Source: Tabrizicola sp. (GTDB lineage Bacteria; Pseudomonadota; Alphaproteobacteria; Rhodobacterales; Rhodobacteraceae). Taken from it: DNA of 64,000 nt. Position numbers and translations under genes: made by a program. The stretch lies in contig JALOTD010000052.1 in NCBI GenBank assembly GCA_025458105.1, positions 1 through 64,000 on the forward strand, in the 5' to 3' direction. Positions 1 to 10,549 of the stretch are shown here, in pieces. The notes under the pieces were generated by a model. That model was given only the letters and a program-made list of their open reading frames with translations, was not told the origin of the DNA and searched no databases. The stretch's first letter is position 1, and each line of letters opens with the position of its first letter.

Positions 1-2358
1 GCGGTGGAGTTCCAGACCGCTGAGGCCTGGGCGGGCCGCGCAGCGGGGTTGCAGCCGCAGGCCTGGGCGCCGGCGATGACGGGTTGGGCTGCGGCGCTGC
101 CGGAGGGCGGGTTCGACTCGGTCTGGCTCTCGGACGGGCTGGAGCATGCCGGGCGCAGCGAGCTGTTGGTGGCCTTGCAGGCCAAGGGGGCGGTGCGGGT
201 CATCGAAAGCCCGCGCCCGGTGTTCGGGCTGCATCCGTCCGGGTTCGAGGACGGGGCCGTGCTTGTGTCGGCCAGCCGGATGCCAGCCGGGGATGCCGTT
301 TCGGTCGACGTGATTGCCCGTGGCCCGGACCCAGCGGGAATAGAACGGGAACTGGCGCGGGTCGCGCTGCCCTTTGCTGCCGGTGAAGCACGAGCCGAAG
401 TGGCGTTGGATGTGCCGCCAGAGCTGCGAAATCGGATCACCCGGTTCGAGCTTGAGGCCGCGCGGACGGCGGGGGCGGTCAGCCTGACCGATGACAGCCT
501 GAAGCGCCGCAAGATCGCGCTGATCGCGGCCGGACCGGACCAGGAGGGCCTGCAGCTTCTGTCCCCCACGCACTATCTGCGACAAGCGCTGGAGCCGGTG
601 GCCGAGATCATCGAGGGCAGCCTGACCGATGTGCTCTTGGCCGACCCGGATGTGGTGATCCTGGCCGATGTGGCGCGGCTGACCCAGCCGGAGACGGATG
701 CGACGCTGGAATGGCTTGAGGAGGGCGGGCTGCTCTTGCGCTTCGCCGGGCCGCGATTGGCCGCAAGCGATGTCAGCCGGTTCGAAGAAGACCCGCTGAT
801 GCCGGTCCGCCTGCGTGAGGGCGGGCGCACGGTCGGCGGTGCAATGAGCTGGGGCGAACCCAAGGCGCTGGCGCCTTTCCCCGAGGAGTCTCCGTTCTAC
901 GGGTTGATCGCGCCCGAGGATGTGGTGGTGCGCGCTCAAGTGCTGGCGCAGCCGGACCCCGACCTGTCGTCACGGACCATCGCCGCGCTGGATGACGGCA
1001 CCCCGCTGGTGACGCGCAAGACTGTTGGCGACGGACAAGTGGTGCTGGTGCATGTGACGGCGAATGCCGAGTGGTCCTCGCTGCCCCTGTCGGGCCTTTT
1101 CGTGCAGATGTTGGAGCGGATGGCGGTCTCGACCCGCCCGGCCCGGCCAGAAGCGGCGGATCTTGCCGGGCAGACCTGGGTGCCGGAAGTGGTGCTCGAC
1201 GCGTATGGTCAGGCGGGCGATGCGGGCGATGTGGCCGGCGTCGAGGGCGAGGCGCTGGCCGCGGCCATTGCGGACGGTCCGACCGTTCTGATGCCGCCCG
1301 GCCTTTATGCCGGGGCCGACCGCCGCGTGGCGCTGAACGTGATCGGGGCCGAGACCGAGCTATTGCCCGCCGCCTGGCCGCCCGGCCTGCCGGTCGAGGG
1401 GTTGGAGGGCCGCGAGGCGCAGGCGCTGAAGGGGGCGTTCCTGACGGCGGGGCTGGCGCTTCTTCTGTTGGACGTGCTGGCGGCGCTTTGGGTTGCGGGG
1501 CGGTTGAGCGGGCTAAGGCGCGGTCTGGCGGTCCTGGCGGTCGGGTTTGTCGCGGTTCAGCCGCAGGCAGGACGGGCGCAGGACGCGTCCTTGCCCGATG
1601 ATGCGCTGGCGCTGGAAGCGACGACGGCGGTCGTCCTGGCGCATGTGCTGACCGGCGATGCGCGGGTGGATGAGGTGGCGCGCGCGGGGCTTCTTGGCCT
1701 TAGCGATAAGCTCTGGCAGCGCACGTCGATCGAACCCGAGATGCCGATTGGCGTCGATATCGAACGTGACGAATTGGCCTTCTTTCCGTTCCTGTACTGG
1801 CCGATCACACCGGGTCAGGCCCAACCCAGCCCTGAAGCCTATGCCAAGCTGAACCAGTATCTGCGCACCGGCGGGATGATCCTGTTCGACACGCGCGATG
1901 CCGATGTGGCGGGTTTTGGCGGGTCGACGCCGGAGGGTCAGACCCTGCAACTGATCGCTTCGGGTCTGGATATCCCGCCGCTGGAACAGATGCCGATGGA
2001 CCATGTGCTGACCCGAACCTTTTACCTGCTGCAAGAGTTCCCGGGCCGCCATCCGCGGGGCGCGCTGTGGGTCGAGGCGGCCCCTCTGGCCGAGGCAGAG
2101 GCCGCCGAGGGGATGCCCTTCCGCGATCTGAACGACGGCGTAACGCCCGTGGTGATTGGGGGCAACGACTGGGCGGCGGCCTGGGCGGTGGCCGATAGCG
2201 GCGCGCCGCTGTTACCGGTCGGGCGTGGCATGGGCGGCGAGCGGCAGCGCGAGATCGCCTATCGCTTCGGGATCAATCTGATTATGCATGTGCTGACAGG
2301 GAACTACAAATCCGACCAGGTACATGTGCCTGCGCTGCTGGAAAGGCTGGGACAATGA
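1..2358 (+). CDS. DUF4159-type membrane protein (BatA/VWA-associated), 5' end cut by the window edge
   Basis: Open frame from the window edge; C-terminal region FFPFLYWPI...GGMILFDTRDAD...LNQYLRTGG...FPGRHPRGALWVEA...RFGINLIMHVLTGNYKSDQVH typical of DUF4159. Confidence 0.8.
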   Translation, partial: AVEFQTAEAWAGRAAGLQPQAWAPAMTGWAAALPEGGFDSVWLSDGLEHAGRSELLVALQAKGAVRVIESPRPVFGLHPSGFEDGAVLVSASRMPAGDAVSVDVIARGPDPAGIERELARVALPFAAGEARAEVALDVPPELRNRITRFELEAARTAGAVSLTDDSLKRRKIALIAAGPDQEGLQLLSPTHYLRQALEPVAEIIEGSLTDVLLADPDVVILADVARLTQPETDATLEWLEEGGLLLRFAGPRLAASDVSRFEEDPLMPVRLREGGRTVGGAMSWGEPKALAPFPEESPFYGLIAPEDVVVRAQVLAQPDPDLSSRTIAALDDGTPLVTRKTVGDGQVVLVHVTANAEWSSLPLSGLFVQMLERMAVSTRPARPEAADLAGQTWVPEVVLDAYGQAGDAGDVAGVEGEALAAAIADGPTVLMPPGLYAGADRRVALNVIGAETELLPAAWPPGLPVEGLEGREAQALKGAFLTAGLALLLLDVLAALWVAGRLSGLRRGLAVLAVGFVAVQPQAGRAQDASLPDDALALEATTAVVLAHVLTGDARVDEVARAGLLGLSDKLWQRTSIEPEMPIGVDIERDELAFFPFLYWPITPGQAQPSPEAYAKLNQYLRTGGMILFDTRDADVAGFGGSTPEGQTLQLIASGLDIPPLEQMPMDHVLTRTFYLLQEFPGRHPRGALWVEAAPLAEAEAAEGMPFRDLNDGVTPVVIGGNDWAAAWAVADSGAPLLPVGRGMGGERQREIAYRFGINLIMHVLTGNYKSDQVHVPALLERLGQ

Positions 2359-4421
2359 CCGCCTCGGTCGTCTTTGCGCCGCTGGTCGGTTGGCTGGTGA
2401 TCTACGCGCTGACGGCGGTAGCCGTGGCGCTGGTGGCTCTGGCGCTGTGGCGCGGGCTTTCCGGATGGTGGCTGCGCGCACTGGGCTTTGCGGCGCTGCT
2501 TCTGGCGCTGGCAAACCCGGCGCTGCAAGAGGAAGAGCGAGCAAACCTCTCCGACATCGTGATCCTCGTGGTGGATGACAGTGCAAGCCAGGGACTGGGC
2601 GACCGGCGGGCCGAGACCGAGGCGGCGATTGCCTCGGTCCAGGCCGAGGTGGCGGGTCTGCCCAACACCGAACTGCGCATCCACCGGGTGGGCGATGGGG
2701 AAGAGGACGCCGGGTCGCTGGTGCTGACGGCGCTTTCCGAGGCGCTGGCCGAGGAACCCCGCGCCCGCGTTGCCGGGGCGATTCTGGTCACGGATGGCCG
2801 GGTCCATGACCTGGGGCTTGCCCCGAACTTGCCCGCACCGTTGCAAGTGTTGCTGACCGGCTCGGACAGCGACTGGGACCGGCGTCTTGTGGTCAAGAAC
2901 GCTCCGGCCTTTGCGATCATCGGTGAAGAGTTCATGCTGGACCTTCGGATCGAGGATATCGGCGCAGCCCCGGGCGCGGCGGAGGTCGACCTGACGATCT
3001 CGATCGACACCGAAGAACCGGCCACCTACACCGTACCGCTGAACGAGGACCTGGAATTGCCGGTGACCTTGCCCCATGGCGGGGCGAATGTGCTGCAGTT
3101 CAGCGTGGCCCCTGTGGACGGTGAACTGACCGACCGCAACAATGCTGCCGCCGTGCAGATCAACGGGGTGCGCGACCGGCTGCGGGTGCTGCTGGTGTCG
3201 GGCGAGCCGCATGCGGGCGAGCGGGTCTGGCGCAACCTTTTGAAATCAGACGCGGCGGTGGACCTGGTGCATTTCACCATCCTGCGCCCGCCGGAAAAGC
3301 AGGACGGCGTGCCGGTGGACGAGTTGTCGCTGATCGCTTTTCCGACGCGTGAATTGTTCATCGAGAAGATCGAGGAATTCGATCTGATCATCTTCGACCG
3401 CTACCGGATGCGGGGCATCCTGCCGATGTCCTATATCGAGAACGTGGTGAACTATGTCCGGAACGGCGGGACCGTTCTGGTTGCCGCAGGGCCGGAATAT
3501 GGGGCGGTGGACAGCCTTTATCGGTCTCCACTGGCCGAGATCCTGCCGGTCGCGCCTACGGCGCAAGTGGTCGAGGAAGGGTTTCGCCCCGCGCTGACCG
3601 ATCTGGGCCGTCGCCATCCGGTGACCGAGGGGCTTGAAGAGGCAGCTCCCGAAGGCGGCTGGGGCCGCTGGTTCCGTGCGATCGAGGTGGAATTGCTCGA
3701 CGGGCAGGTGCTGATGACTGGCCCGCGCGATCTGCCGCTTCTGGTCCTGAACCGGGTGGATCAGGGCCGGGTCGCGGTTCTGGCCTCGGACCATGCCTGG
3801 CTGTGGGGCCGGGGATATGAGGGTGGCGGTCCGCAGCTGGAACTTTTGCGCCGGCTGGCACACTGGATGCTGAAGGAACCCGAGCTGGAGGAAGAGACCC
3901 TCACAGCCGAGGTTCGGGGCGAGGCGATGACCGTGATCCGCCGCTCGCTGGCAGAAGAAGCGCCGGGACCGGTCACGATCACTGGGCCGGATGGGGCGGT
4001 GGTGGTGCTGGAGCTGCCGCAGACCGCGCCGGGCCGCTATGAGGCAGTGTTCCAGGCCCCGGTTCTGGGGCTCTACCGTCTGGAACAGGGCGACTTGACC
4101 CGGGTCATCGCCGTCGGTCCGGCCGCACCGCGCGAGTTTGTCGAGACCATCGCCTCGGGTGATGATCTGGCACCGTTGGCAGCTGCAACGCTGGGCGGGG
4201 TGACCCGGCTGGAAGACGGGTTCCCGGATATCCGCGCCGTTGCAGAGGGGCGGCCCGCAATCGGACGTGGCTGGATCGGGGTGACCCCGCGCGAGGCCTA
4301 TTTGACGACAGATGTGAACGTAGCCCCCTTCCTGCCCGCCTGGGCCTGGCTCTTGCTTGCAGCGGGGTTGGCGGTTGCGGCCTGGCTGATCGAGGGCCGT
4401 AGGGGCGCCAAGGCCGCCTGA
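2355..4421 (+). CDS. Large membrane-anchored hypothetical protein (glutamine amidotransferase-like/VWA-associated)
   Basis: 688-aa ORF, ATGA overlap with the upstream gene, N- and C-terminal TM segments. Confidence 0.75.
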   Translation: MTASVVFAPLVGWLVIYALTAVAVALVALALWRGLSGWWLRALGFAALLLALANPALQEEERANLSDIVILVVDDSASQGLGDRRAETEAAIASVQAEVAGLPNTELRIHRVGDGEEDAGSLVLTALSEALAEEPRARVAGAILVTDGRVHDLGLAPNLPAPLQVLLTGSDSDWDRRLVVKNAPAFAIIGEEFMLDLRIEDIGAAPGAAEVDLTISIDTEEPATYTVPLNEDLELPVTLPHGGANVLQFSVAPVDGELTDRNNAAAVQINGVRDRLRVLLVSGEPHAGERVWRNLLKSDAAVDLVHFTILRPPEKQDGVPVDELSLIAFPTRELFIEKIEEFDLIIFDRYRMRGILPMSYIENVVNYVRNGGTVLVAAGPEYGAVDSLYRSPLAEILPVAPTAQVVEEGFRPALTDLGRRHPVTEGLEEAAPEGGWGRWFRAIEVELLDGQVLMTGPRDLPLLVLNRVDQGRVAVLASDHAWLWGRGYEGGGPQLELLRRLAHWMLKEPELEEETLTAEVRGEAMTVIRRSLAEEAPGPVTITGPDGAVVVLELPQTAPGRYEAVFQAPVLGLYRLEQGDLTRVIAVGPAAPREFVETIASGDDLAPLAAATLGGVTRLEDGFPDIRAVAEGRPAIGRGWIGVTPREAYLTTDVNVAPFLPAWAWLLLAAGLAVAAWLIEGRRGAKAA

Positions 4422-4437
4422 CCGCATCGCTGGTTGC

Positions 4438-4483
4438 GGACGGTTTTCTGAGGAGCGGCATACGCCGCAAGCCTTTTGTCTCG
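4438..4483. repeat. Dispersed GGNCGGTTTTC...AAGCCTTTTGTCTCG hairpin repeat, copy 1
   Basis: See copy at 48589-48632; hairpin GCGGC-ATAC-GCCGC. Confidence 0.75.
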
Positions 4484-4591
4484 TCGTCGGGCTGCGCCTT
4501 CTCCTCGAGGATCGGGGATGTTTCGCAAGACATTGGCGCGAATCGGATTTGCCAGTCATCCTGACCGCATTTGACGGGCGGGGATTTTCCA

Positions 4592-5830
4592 ATGACGGAT
4601 GTGGATGTGGTCATTGTAGGGGCGGGCTGCGCCGGGCTGGCGGCGGCCAAGCGATTGCGCGCTGCAGGACGGACTTTTCGGGTGGTTGAGGCTATGGGTC
4701 GCATTGGCGGTCGGGCCTGGACCACGACGGACGACTTCGGCATTCCCTTCGACATGGGTTGCGCCTGGCTGCATGCCGCCGACCGGAACCCCTTCTTCCC
4801 CGAGGCGCAGGCGGCAGGCTGGACTATGCAGCATCACGACATGGGCCTCGATCATCTTTGGTTCGGCAAGCGCAAGGCTACTCCGGCAGAGATGGAAGCC
4901 GAGCGTCGGGCCGAGGCAGAGCTGGCAGCCTGCATCGAAAGGCACAAGGGCGCAAGCGACCGGCTGTCGACGCTGGTCGAGGCCTGTCATGGCTTGCGGG
5001 TCAGCGCGACCTTTGCGGGGCCAATGGACTTCGGGGCCGATGACGACGAGATCAGCGTCACTGACTATCGCGCAGCGGCAGATTTGGATCCAAACTATTT
5101 CACCAAGGAAGGGTACGGCGCCTTGATCCACGCCTGGGGGGCGGAGGTGCCGGTGACGCTGAACTGCACGGTCCGCCGCATCCGCTGGGATGGGCCCGGG
5201 GTGGAGGTTGAGACCGCGCAAGGCACCATCCGGGCAAAGGCGGTGATCGTGACTGTGTCAACCGGGGTCCTGGCCTTCGAGGACATTGCCTTCACGCCCG
5301 ATCTGCCCGAGGGCCACCGGGAGGCGATCTTTGATCTGCCGATGGGGCTACTGACCAAGGTTCCAGTACAGATCGAGGGTACGCGTCTGGGGCTTCAGCC
5401 GTTCGACGATCTCTTGATCGAACGGCATGCGCGGCATGACCTGTATTTCCTGGCCTTTCCCTTTGACACCGACCTGATGGTCGGGTTTGTCGGCGGCGAT
5501 TTCGCCTGGGAAATGGAGGCTGCTGGCCGCGCGGCAGCGGTGGATTTCGTAACGGACCGGCTGGTCGACTGCTTCGGCTCTGAAGTGCGCAAGGCGGTTC
5601 GGCATGGGACGATGACCAATTGGGGGGGCGAACGGCATATTAGGGGCGGCTATGCGGCGGCTCGGCCGGGCAAGGCCCATGCGCGCGCCATGCTGGCCGA
5701 ACCGGTGGCCGAGCGCATCTGGTTTGCGGGCGAGGCGCTGGCGGGCAGCCTGAAGCAGACGGCGGCCGGGGCGCGGCTGTCGGGCGAGGCTGTGGCAGGC
5801 AAAGTGGCGCTGGAGCTAGCGCGCGGCTAG
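4592..5830 (+). CDS. Flavin-containing amine oxidase / FAD-dependent oxidoreductase
   Basis: DVVIVGAGCAGLAAAKRL dinucleotide-binding motif, GGRAWT motif, C-terminal FAGEAL. Confidence 0.85.
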   Translation: MTDVDVVIVGAGCAGLAAAKRLRAAGRTFRVVEAMGRIGGRAWTTTDDFGIPFDMGCAWLHAADRNPFFPEAQAAGWTMQHHDMGLDHLWFGKRKATPAEMEAERRAEAELAACIERHKGASDRLSTLVEACHGLRVSATFAGPMDFGADDDEISVTDYRAAADLDPNYFTKEGYGALIHAWGAEVPVTLNCTVRRIRWDGPGVEVETAQGTIRAKAVIVTVSTGVLAFEDIAFTPDLPEGHREAIFDLPMGLLTKVPVQIEGTRLGLQPFDDLLIERHARHDLYFLAFPFDTDLMVGFVGGDFAWEMEAAGRAAAVDFVTDRLVDCFGSEVRKAVRHGTMTNWGGERHIRGGYAAARPGKAHARAMLAEPVAERIWFAGEALAGSLKQTAAGARLSGEAVAGKVALELARG

Positions 5831-6528
5831 GGCTCGCGCTGCAGGATCACGCGGCGCGAGGTCGAGGCGAATTCACGCCGGAGGAGGACGGCGGTGGCCG
5901 CCACGGTGCCCGCGATCAGCCCCCAGGGGCCGAGAAGCCAGCCAAGCGCGGCCAGCGCAAAATAGATAGACCGGAGGCCGCGGTTGAAGCTGCGGGCAGC
6001 GGTGATGTTGATCTCGGCCGCCTGGCCCGCGCGGTGATAGGCCATGGGGTCGGTCGGCTCGTTCGGAACGGCGGACATGAGGACCGAGCAATAGCCGAAA
6101 AGCCGGTTCGCCCAGACGAATTTCAGCACCGCGTTGGCCAAAAGCGCCACGGTCGGCAGCATCCGCACGGCGATGTCCGGGCCGGACATGGGGGCGATCC
6201 CGCCAAGTGGTAGGGTGTCGGCCAGCCGCTGGACGGTAGCCGCATTGCCGATCAGCGCCACCCCGCCGCCAATGGCAATCAGCGAGGCCGAGGCGAAGAA
6301 GGCGGTGCCCTGGCGGAGCGACTCGATCACGGTGGCGTCGAAGATGCGCGGCACGCGGGTGACAAAGGTGCGCATCCAGTCGCGCCGGTACTCCTCCATC
6401 AGCACCGAGACCGAGAGTCTGCTTTTCGGCGGGTGTTCGGTCAGCCAGCCCGACAGAAGCCAGGCCAGAAGCAGAAGGCCAAGGGCGACAAGGTCGGCCA
6501 GCGGCAAAAGATCGAGGGTCATCATCAT
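5827..6528 (-). CDS. DUF599 family membrane protein
   Basis: Multi-TM ORF with RSIYFALAALGWLLGPWGL and FVWANRLFGYCSVLMSAVP, typical of DUF599. Confidence 0.75.
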   Translation of the reverse strand: MMMTLDLLPLADLVALGLLLLAWLLSGWLTEHPPKSRLSVSVLMEEYRRDWMRTFVTRVPRIFDATVIESLRQGTAFFASASLIAIGGGVALIGNAATVQRLADTLPLGGIAPMSGPDIAVRMLPTVALLANAVLKFVWANRLFGYCSVLMSAVPNEPTDPMAYHRAGQAAEINITAARSFNRGLRSIYFALAALGWLLGPWGLIAGTVAATAVLLRREFASTSRRVILQREP

Positions 6529-6611
6529 GGGGGCAAGACTAGGGGCGGGGTTTTTCCTTGTCAGCCGTCAAAATTGGTTATATTATTTTACCAATAATAA
6601 CGGGGGCCGCC

Positions 6612-7992
6612 ATGGACATGCCACAGCCGAACAGGGGCGTGATTGCACGCAAGGGGCGGATCGTGGCGCGGCTGCGGGCGGTTCTGTCCAAGGATGCGGT
6701 GATCGACGCCGAGGAGGAGCTTCGGGTCTACGAATGCGACGCGCTGACCGCCTATCGCTGCCCGCCTCTGGCTGCCGTGTTGCCGCGGACGACCGAAGAG
6801 GTCGCTGCCGCGTTGCGGGTCTGCTGGGAGGAAGGCGTGCCGGTGGTGCCGCGCGGCTCGGGCACCAGTCTGGCGGGCGGGGCGATGCCGACGGCGGACA
6901 GCGTGATTCTGGGAGTCGCGCGGATGAACCGGGTGCTGACGGCGGATTACGAGAACCGCTTTGTCCATGTCGAGGCAGGGCGGACCAATCTGTCGGTGAC
7001 GGGCGCGGTCGAGGCGGCGGGGTTCTTCTATGCGCCCGATCCCAGCAGTCAGCTGGCCTGCGCGATTGCCGGGAACATCGCGATGAACAGCGGAGCTGGT
7101 GAAGATGGACGGGACCATCGTGACGCTGGGCGGCCCTTGGGGCGAACCGGCGGGGTTGGACCTTCTGGGCGTCGTCTGCGGGTCCGAAGGCCAGCTGGGC
7201 GTCGTGACCGAGGCCTGGCTGCGGATCCTGCCCAAGCCCGAGGGCGCCCGGCCCGTGCTGGTCGGCTTCAACTCGAACGAGGTCGCGGGCACTTGCGTCA
7301 GCGACATCATCAAGGCAGGCATCCTGCCCGTCGCCATCGAGTTCATGGACCGCCCCTGCATCCGCGCGACCGAAGCCTTCGCCAAGGCGGGCTACCCGGA
7401 TTGCGAGGCGCTTCTGATCATCGAGGTCGAGGGGTCGGAGGCCGAGATCAGCGAACAACTCGCCCGCATCCGCCAGATCGCCCTGGCGCATGACCCAGCG
7501 GAGTTCCGCGAGGCAGCGGACGAGGATCAGGCCAAGCGCATCTGGCTGGGGCGGAAGTCGGCCTTCGGGGCGATGGGGCAGATCAATGATTACATGTGTC
7601 TGGACGGGACGATCCCGGTGTCGTCATTGCCGCATGTCCTGAAGCGGATCGGCGAGATGAGCGTCCAGTTCGGGCTGGACGTGGGGAACGTCTTCCATGC
7701 GGGAGATGGAAACATGCACCCCTTAATCCTCTTCAACGCCAATACGCCGGGCGATCTGGAGAAATGCGAGGCCTTCGGGGCGGAAATCCTGAAGCTGTGC
7801 GTCGAGGTTGGCGGCTGCCTTACCGGCGAGCATGGCGTGGGGATCGAGAAGCGCGACCTGATGGCGGTGCAATTCGCGCCTGCCGACATGGAGGCACAGA
7901 TGCGGGTGAAGGATGTGTTTGATCCGAAGTGGCTGTTGAATCCGGCAAAGGTGTTCCCGTTGCAAAGCAGCGCCACACGGCGCGCGGGCTGA
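6612..7992 (+). pseudogene. glcD: Glycolate oxidase subunit GlcD (FAD-linked oxidase), split in two frames by an internal deletion near 7092-7096
   Basis: N-terminal part (6612-~7094) PRGSGTSLAGGAMP...IAGNIAMNSG and C-terminal part (~7093-7992) VKMDGTIVTLGG...GNVFHAGDGNMHPLI...LTGEHGVGIEKRDLM are in different frames; the expected AHCLKYG...NNLLGVK block is missing. Confidence 0.85.
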
Positions 7993-7997
7993 AATCG

Positions 7998-8041
7998 CCG
8001 GGGGCCTGGCCCCGGACCCCGGGGATATTTGTGCAAAGATG
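7998..8041. repeat. Dispersed GGGGGC..GCCCC.GGACCCC..GGATATTTG repeat, copy 1
   Basis: CCGGGGGCCTGGCCCCGGACCCCGGGGATATTTG between glcD and glcE. Confidence 0.7.
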
Positions 8042-8053
8042 AAAGGCAGGTCG

Positions 8054-9136
8054 ATGCGGCCTTCGAGTGAAGCGGAACTGGCGGAGGCCGTGGCACGGGC
8101 CTCCGGTCCCTTGCTGGTGCGCGGCGGCGGGACGCGGACGCTGGGCCATGCGGTGGGCGAAGTACTGGAGACCGGCGGGTTGTCTGGGGTGGAGCTTTAC
8201 GAGCCGGGCGCGCTGACCCTGGTCGTGAAGGCGGGGACGCCGGTCGCAGAGGTCGAGCAGGCGCTGGTGGGGGAACGCCAGCGGCTGGCCTTCGAGGTGC
8301 CGGATCTGCGCGGCCTGTTGGGGCGCGAGGGAGTGTCGACCATAGGGGGCGTGGTGGCGGCGAATGCCAGCGGCCCGCGCCGGGTGCAGGTGGGAGGGGC
8401 GCGCGATGCTTTGCTGGGCGTACGGTTTGTCGATGGCCCGGGGACGGTCATCAAGAACGGCGGGCGGGTGATGAAAAATGTGACCGGCTACGACCTGGTG
8501 AAGCTTCTGGCGGGCAGCCGGGGCACGCTGGGGGTGCTGACCGAGGTCAGCTTCAAGGTTCAGGCCCTGCCCGAGGCGGAAGCGACGCTGGTCATCGAAG
8601 GGCTGGGGGAAGAGGCTGGTCTGGGGGCATTGCGCGCGGCGCTGGGCTCGCCCTTCGATGTGTCGGGCGCGGCGCGGCATTCTGGGCGGTCGCTGGTCAG
8701 AGTCGAAGGGATGGCGGGGTCGGTTGCCTATCGTGTCAGGCAGCTTACGGCGCGGGTCGGCGGCGGTGTGACCGTCGTTGAGGGCACCGAAAGCGCAGCG
8801 CTGTGGCGCGAGGTGCGTGATGTGGTCCCCTTGCAGGGCAAGACGGGCGAGGTCTGGCGGATTGCCACGCTGCCGACAGCGGCGGCCGACATCGTCGCGC
8901 GACTGGAGGCGCAGGCGATCTGGGATTGGGGCGGTGGGCTGATCTGGGTCCTGACTGAACCGGGGCGGGGGGCCGAGGTGGCCGCCGCCGTAGCGGGCCG
9001 GGGCCATGCGACGCTGGTCCGGGGGCAAGGCGGGCCGGTCTTCCCGCCCGAGGCGGCAGAGGTTGCCGAACTGGCGGCGGGGCTGAAGGCAAAGTTCGAC
9101 CCGCGCGGGATTTTCAACAGCGGGATGATGGGCTGA
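8054..9136 (+). CDS. glcE: Glycolate oxidase FAD-binding subunit GlcE
   Basis: GVSTIGGVVAANASGPRR, NGGRVMKNVTGYDLVKLLAGSRGTLGVLTEVSFKV; ATGA-type overlap with glcF. Confidence 0.9.
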   Translation: MRPSSEAELAEAVARASGPLLVRGGGTRTLGHAVGEVLETGGLSGVELYEPGALTLVVKAGTPVAEVEQALVGERQRLAFEVPDLRGLLGREGVSTIGGVVAANASGPRRVQVGGARDALLGVRFVDGPGTVIKNGGRVMKNVTGYDLVKLLAGSRGTLGVLTEVSFKVQALPEAEATLVIEGLGEEAGLGALRAALGSPFDVSGAARHSGRSLVRVEGMAGSVAYRVRQLTARVGGGVTVVEGTESAALWREVRDVVPLQGKTGEVWRIATLPTAAADIVARLEAQAIWDWGGGLIWVLTEPGRGAEVAAAVAGRGHATLVRGQGGPVFPPEAAEVAELAAGLKAKFDPRGIFNSGMMG

Positions 9137-10425
9137 TGCAGACGACCTTTACGCCCGAACAGCTGAAGGACCCCGGGATTGCCCGCGCGAACCAGATCCT
9201 GCGTAGTTGTGTGCATTGCGGCTTCTGCACCGCAACCTGCCCGACCTATCAGGTGCTGGGCGATGAACTCGACAGCCCACGGGGCCGGATCTACTTGATC
9301 AAGGACATGCTGGAGAAGGGCCGGCCGGCGGATGAGAAGACGGTCAAGCACATCGACCGGTGTCTGTCGTGCCTCGCCTGCATGACCACCTGCCCTTCGG
9401 GCGTGCATTACATGCATCTGGTGGACGAGGCGCGCGCCTATATCGAGCGGACGTACAAGCGGCCCCTGGGCGACCGGGTGCTGCGGGCGGTGCTGGCGCG
9501 GATCATCCCCCATCCGGGGCGGTTCCGGCTGGCGCTGTTCGCGGCGCGGCTGGGGCGGCCCTTCGCGCGGTTCGTGCCGGATGCCCGGCTGCGCGCGATG
9601 CTGGCGATGGCGCCGAAGCGCGTACCTCCGGTCAGTCGCAACGACGACCCGCAGGTCTTTCCGGCTGAAGGTGCGCGGCGGCTGCGGGTTGCCCTGATGA
9701 CGGGCTGCGCGCAGAAGGCGCTGAACACCGACATCAACGATGCCACCCTTCGCCTGTTGCGCCGCCTGGGCTGCGAGGTGGTGGTGGCCAAGGGGCAGGG
9801 CTGCTGCGGGGCGCTGACCCATCACATGGGGAAAGCGGACCTGGCCCATTCGAGCGCTGCCGCGAACATCCGCGCCTGGATGGCCGAAAAGCGGGCCGGG
9901 GGGCTGGATGCGGTTGTCATCAACACCAGCGGCTGCGGGACCACGGTCAAGGACTATGGCCACATGTTCCGGACCGATCCCAAGCTGGCCGAGGATGCCG
10001 CCGTGATCGCCGGGCTGGCGAAGGACATCAGCGAAGTTCTGGTCCAGATCGGCCTGCCCGAAGGCGCGCCCAAGGGGCTGCGCGTGGCCTATCACGCGGC
10101 CTGTTCCTTACAGCATGGCCAGCAGATCAAGTCGGCGCCGAAAGACCTGTTGAAACGCGTAGGCTTCGAGGTTGTAGAACCGGCGGACAGCCATCTCTGC
10201 TGCGGGTCGGCGGGGACGTACAACCTGCTTCAGCCTACGATCAGTCAGGAGCTGAAAGCGAGAAAGGTCGCCACGCTCGAGGCGAAGGCCCCCCAGGTGA
10301 TAGCAGCAGGAAACATCGGCTGCATGATGCAGATCGGATCAGGGACGGCGGTGCCAGTGGTGCACACGGTAGAACTTTTGGACTGGGCAACCGGGGGTCC
10401 GAAGCCGAACGGCATGACGGACTGA
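9136..10425 (+). CDS. glcF: Glycolate oxidase iron-sulfur subunit GlcF
   Basis: Two CxxCxxCxxxCP clusters (CVHCGFCTATCP, CLSCLACMTTCP), C-terminal CCG motifs. Confidence 0.93.
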   Translation: MQTTFTPEQLKDPGIARANQILRSCVHCGFCTATCPTYQVLGDELDSPRGRIYLIKDMLEKGRPADEKTVKHIDRCLSCLACMTTCPSGVHYMHLVDEARAYIERTYKRPLGDRVLRAVLARIIPHPGRFRLALFAARLGRPFARFVPDARLRAMLAMAPKRVPPVSRNDDPQVFPAEGARRLRVALMTGCAQKALNTDINDATLRLLRRLGCEVVVAKGQGCCGALTHHMGKADLAHSSAAANIRAWMAEKRAGGLDAVVINTSGCGTTVKDYGHMFRTDPKLAEDAAVIAGLAKDISEVLVQIGLPEGAPKGLRVAYHAACSLQHGQQIKSAPKDLLKRVGFEVVEPADSHLCCGSAGTYNLLQPTISQELKARKVATLEAKAPQVIAAGNIGCMMQIGSGTAVPVVHTVELLDWATGGPKPNGMTD

Positions 10426-10549
10426 AGTGCGCCCGCTGCGACCAGACACACAGGCTGCAAAGCTTGTGCAACGGACTTGCGCGAAGCAACAAAAATCCGC
10501 CAAACTTCACACCTAGCCAGGTGGTCTTTGAGGTGGGGAGAGAGGTGCC

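Noticed and set aside
8728-10095. 455-aa minus-strand ORF opposite glcE/glcF
   Set aside because: Antisense to conserved genes, Arg/Pro/His-rich composition, no domain pattern
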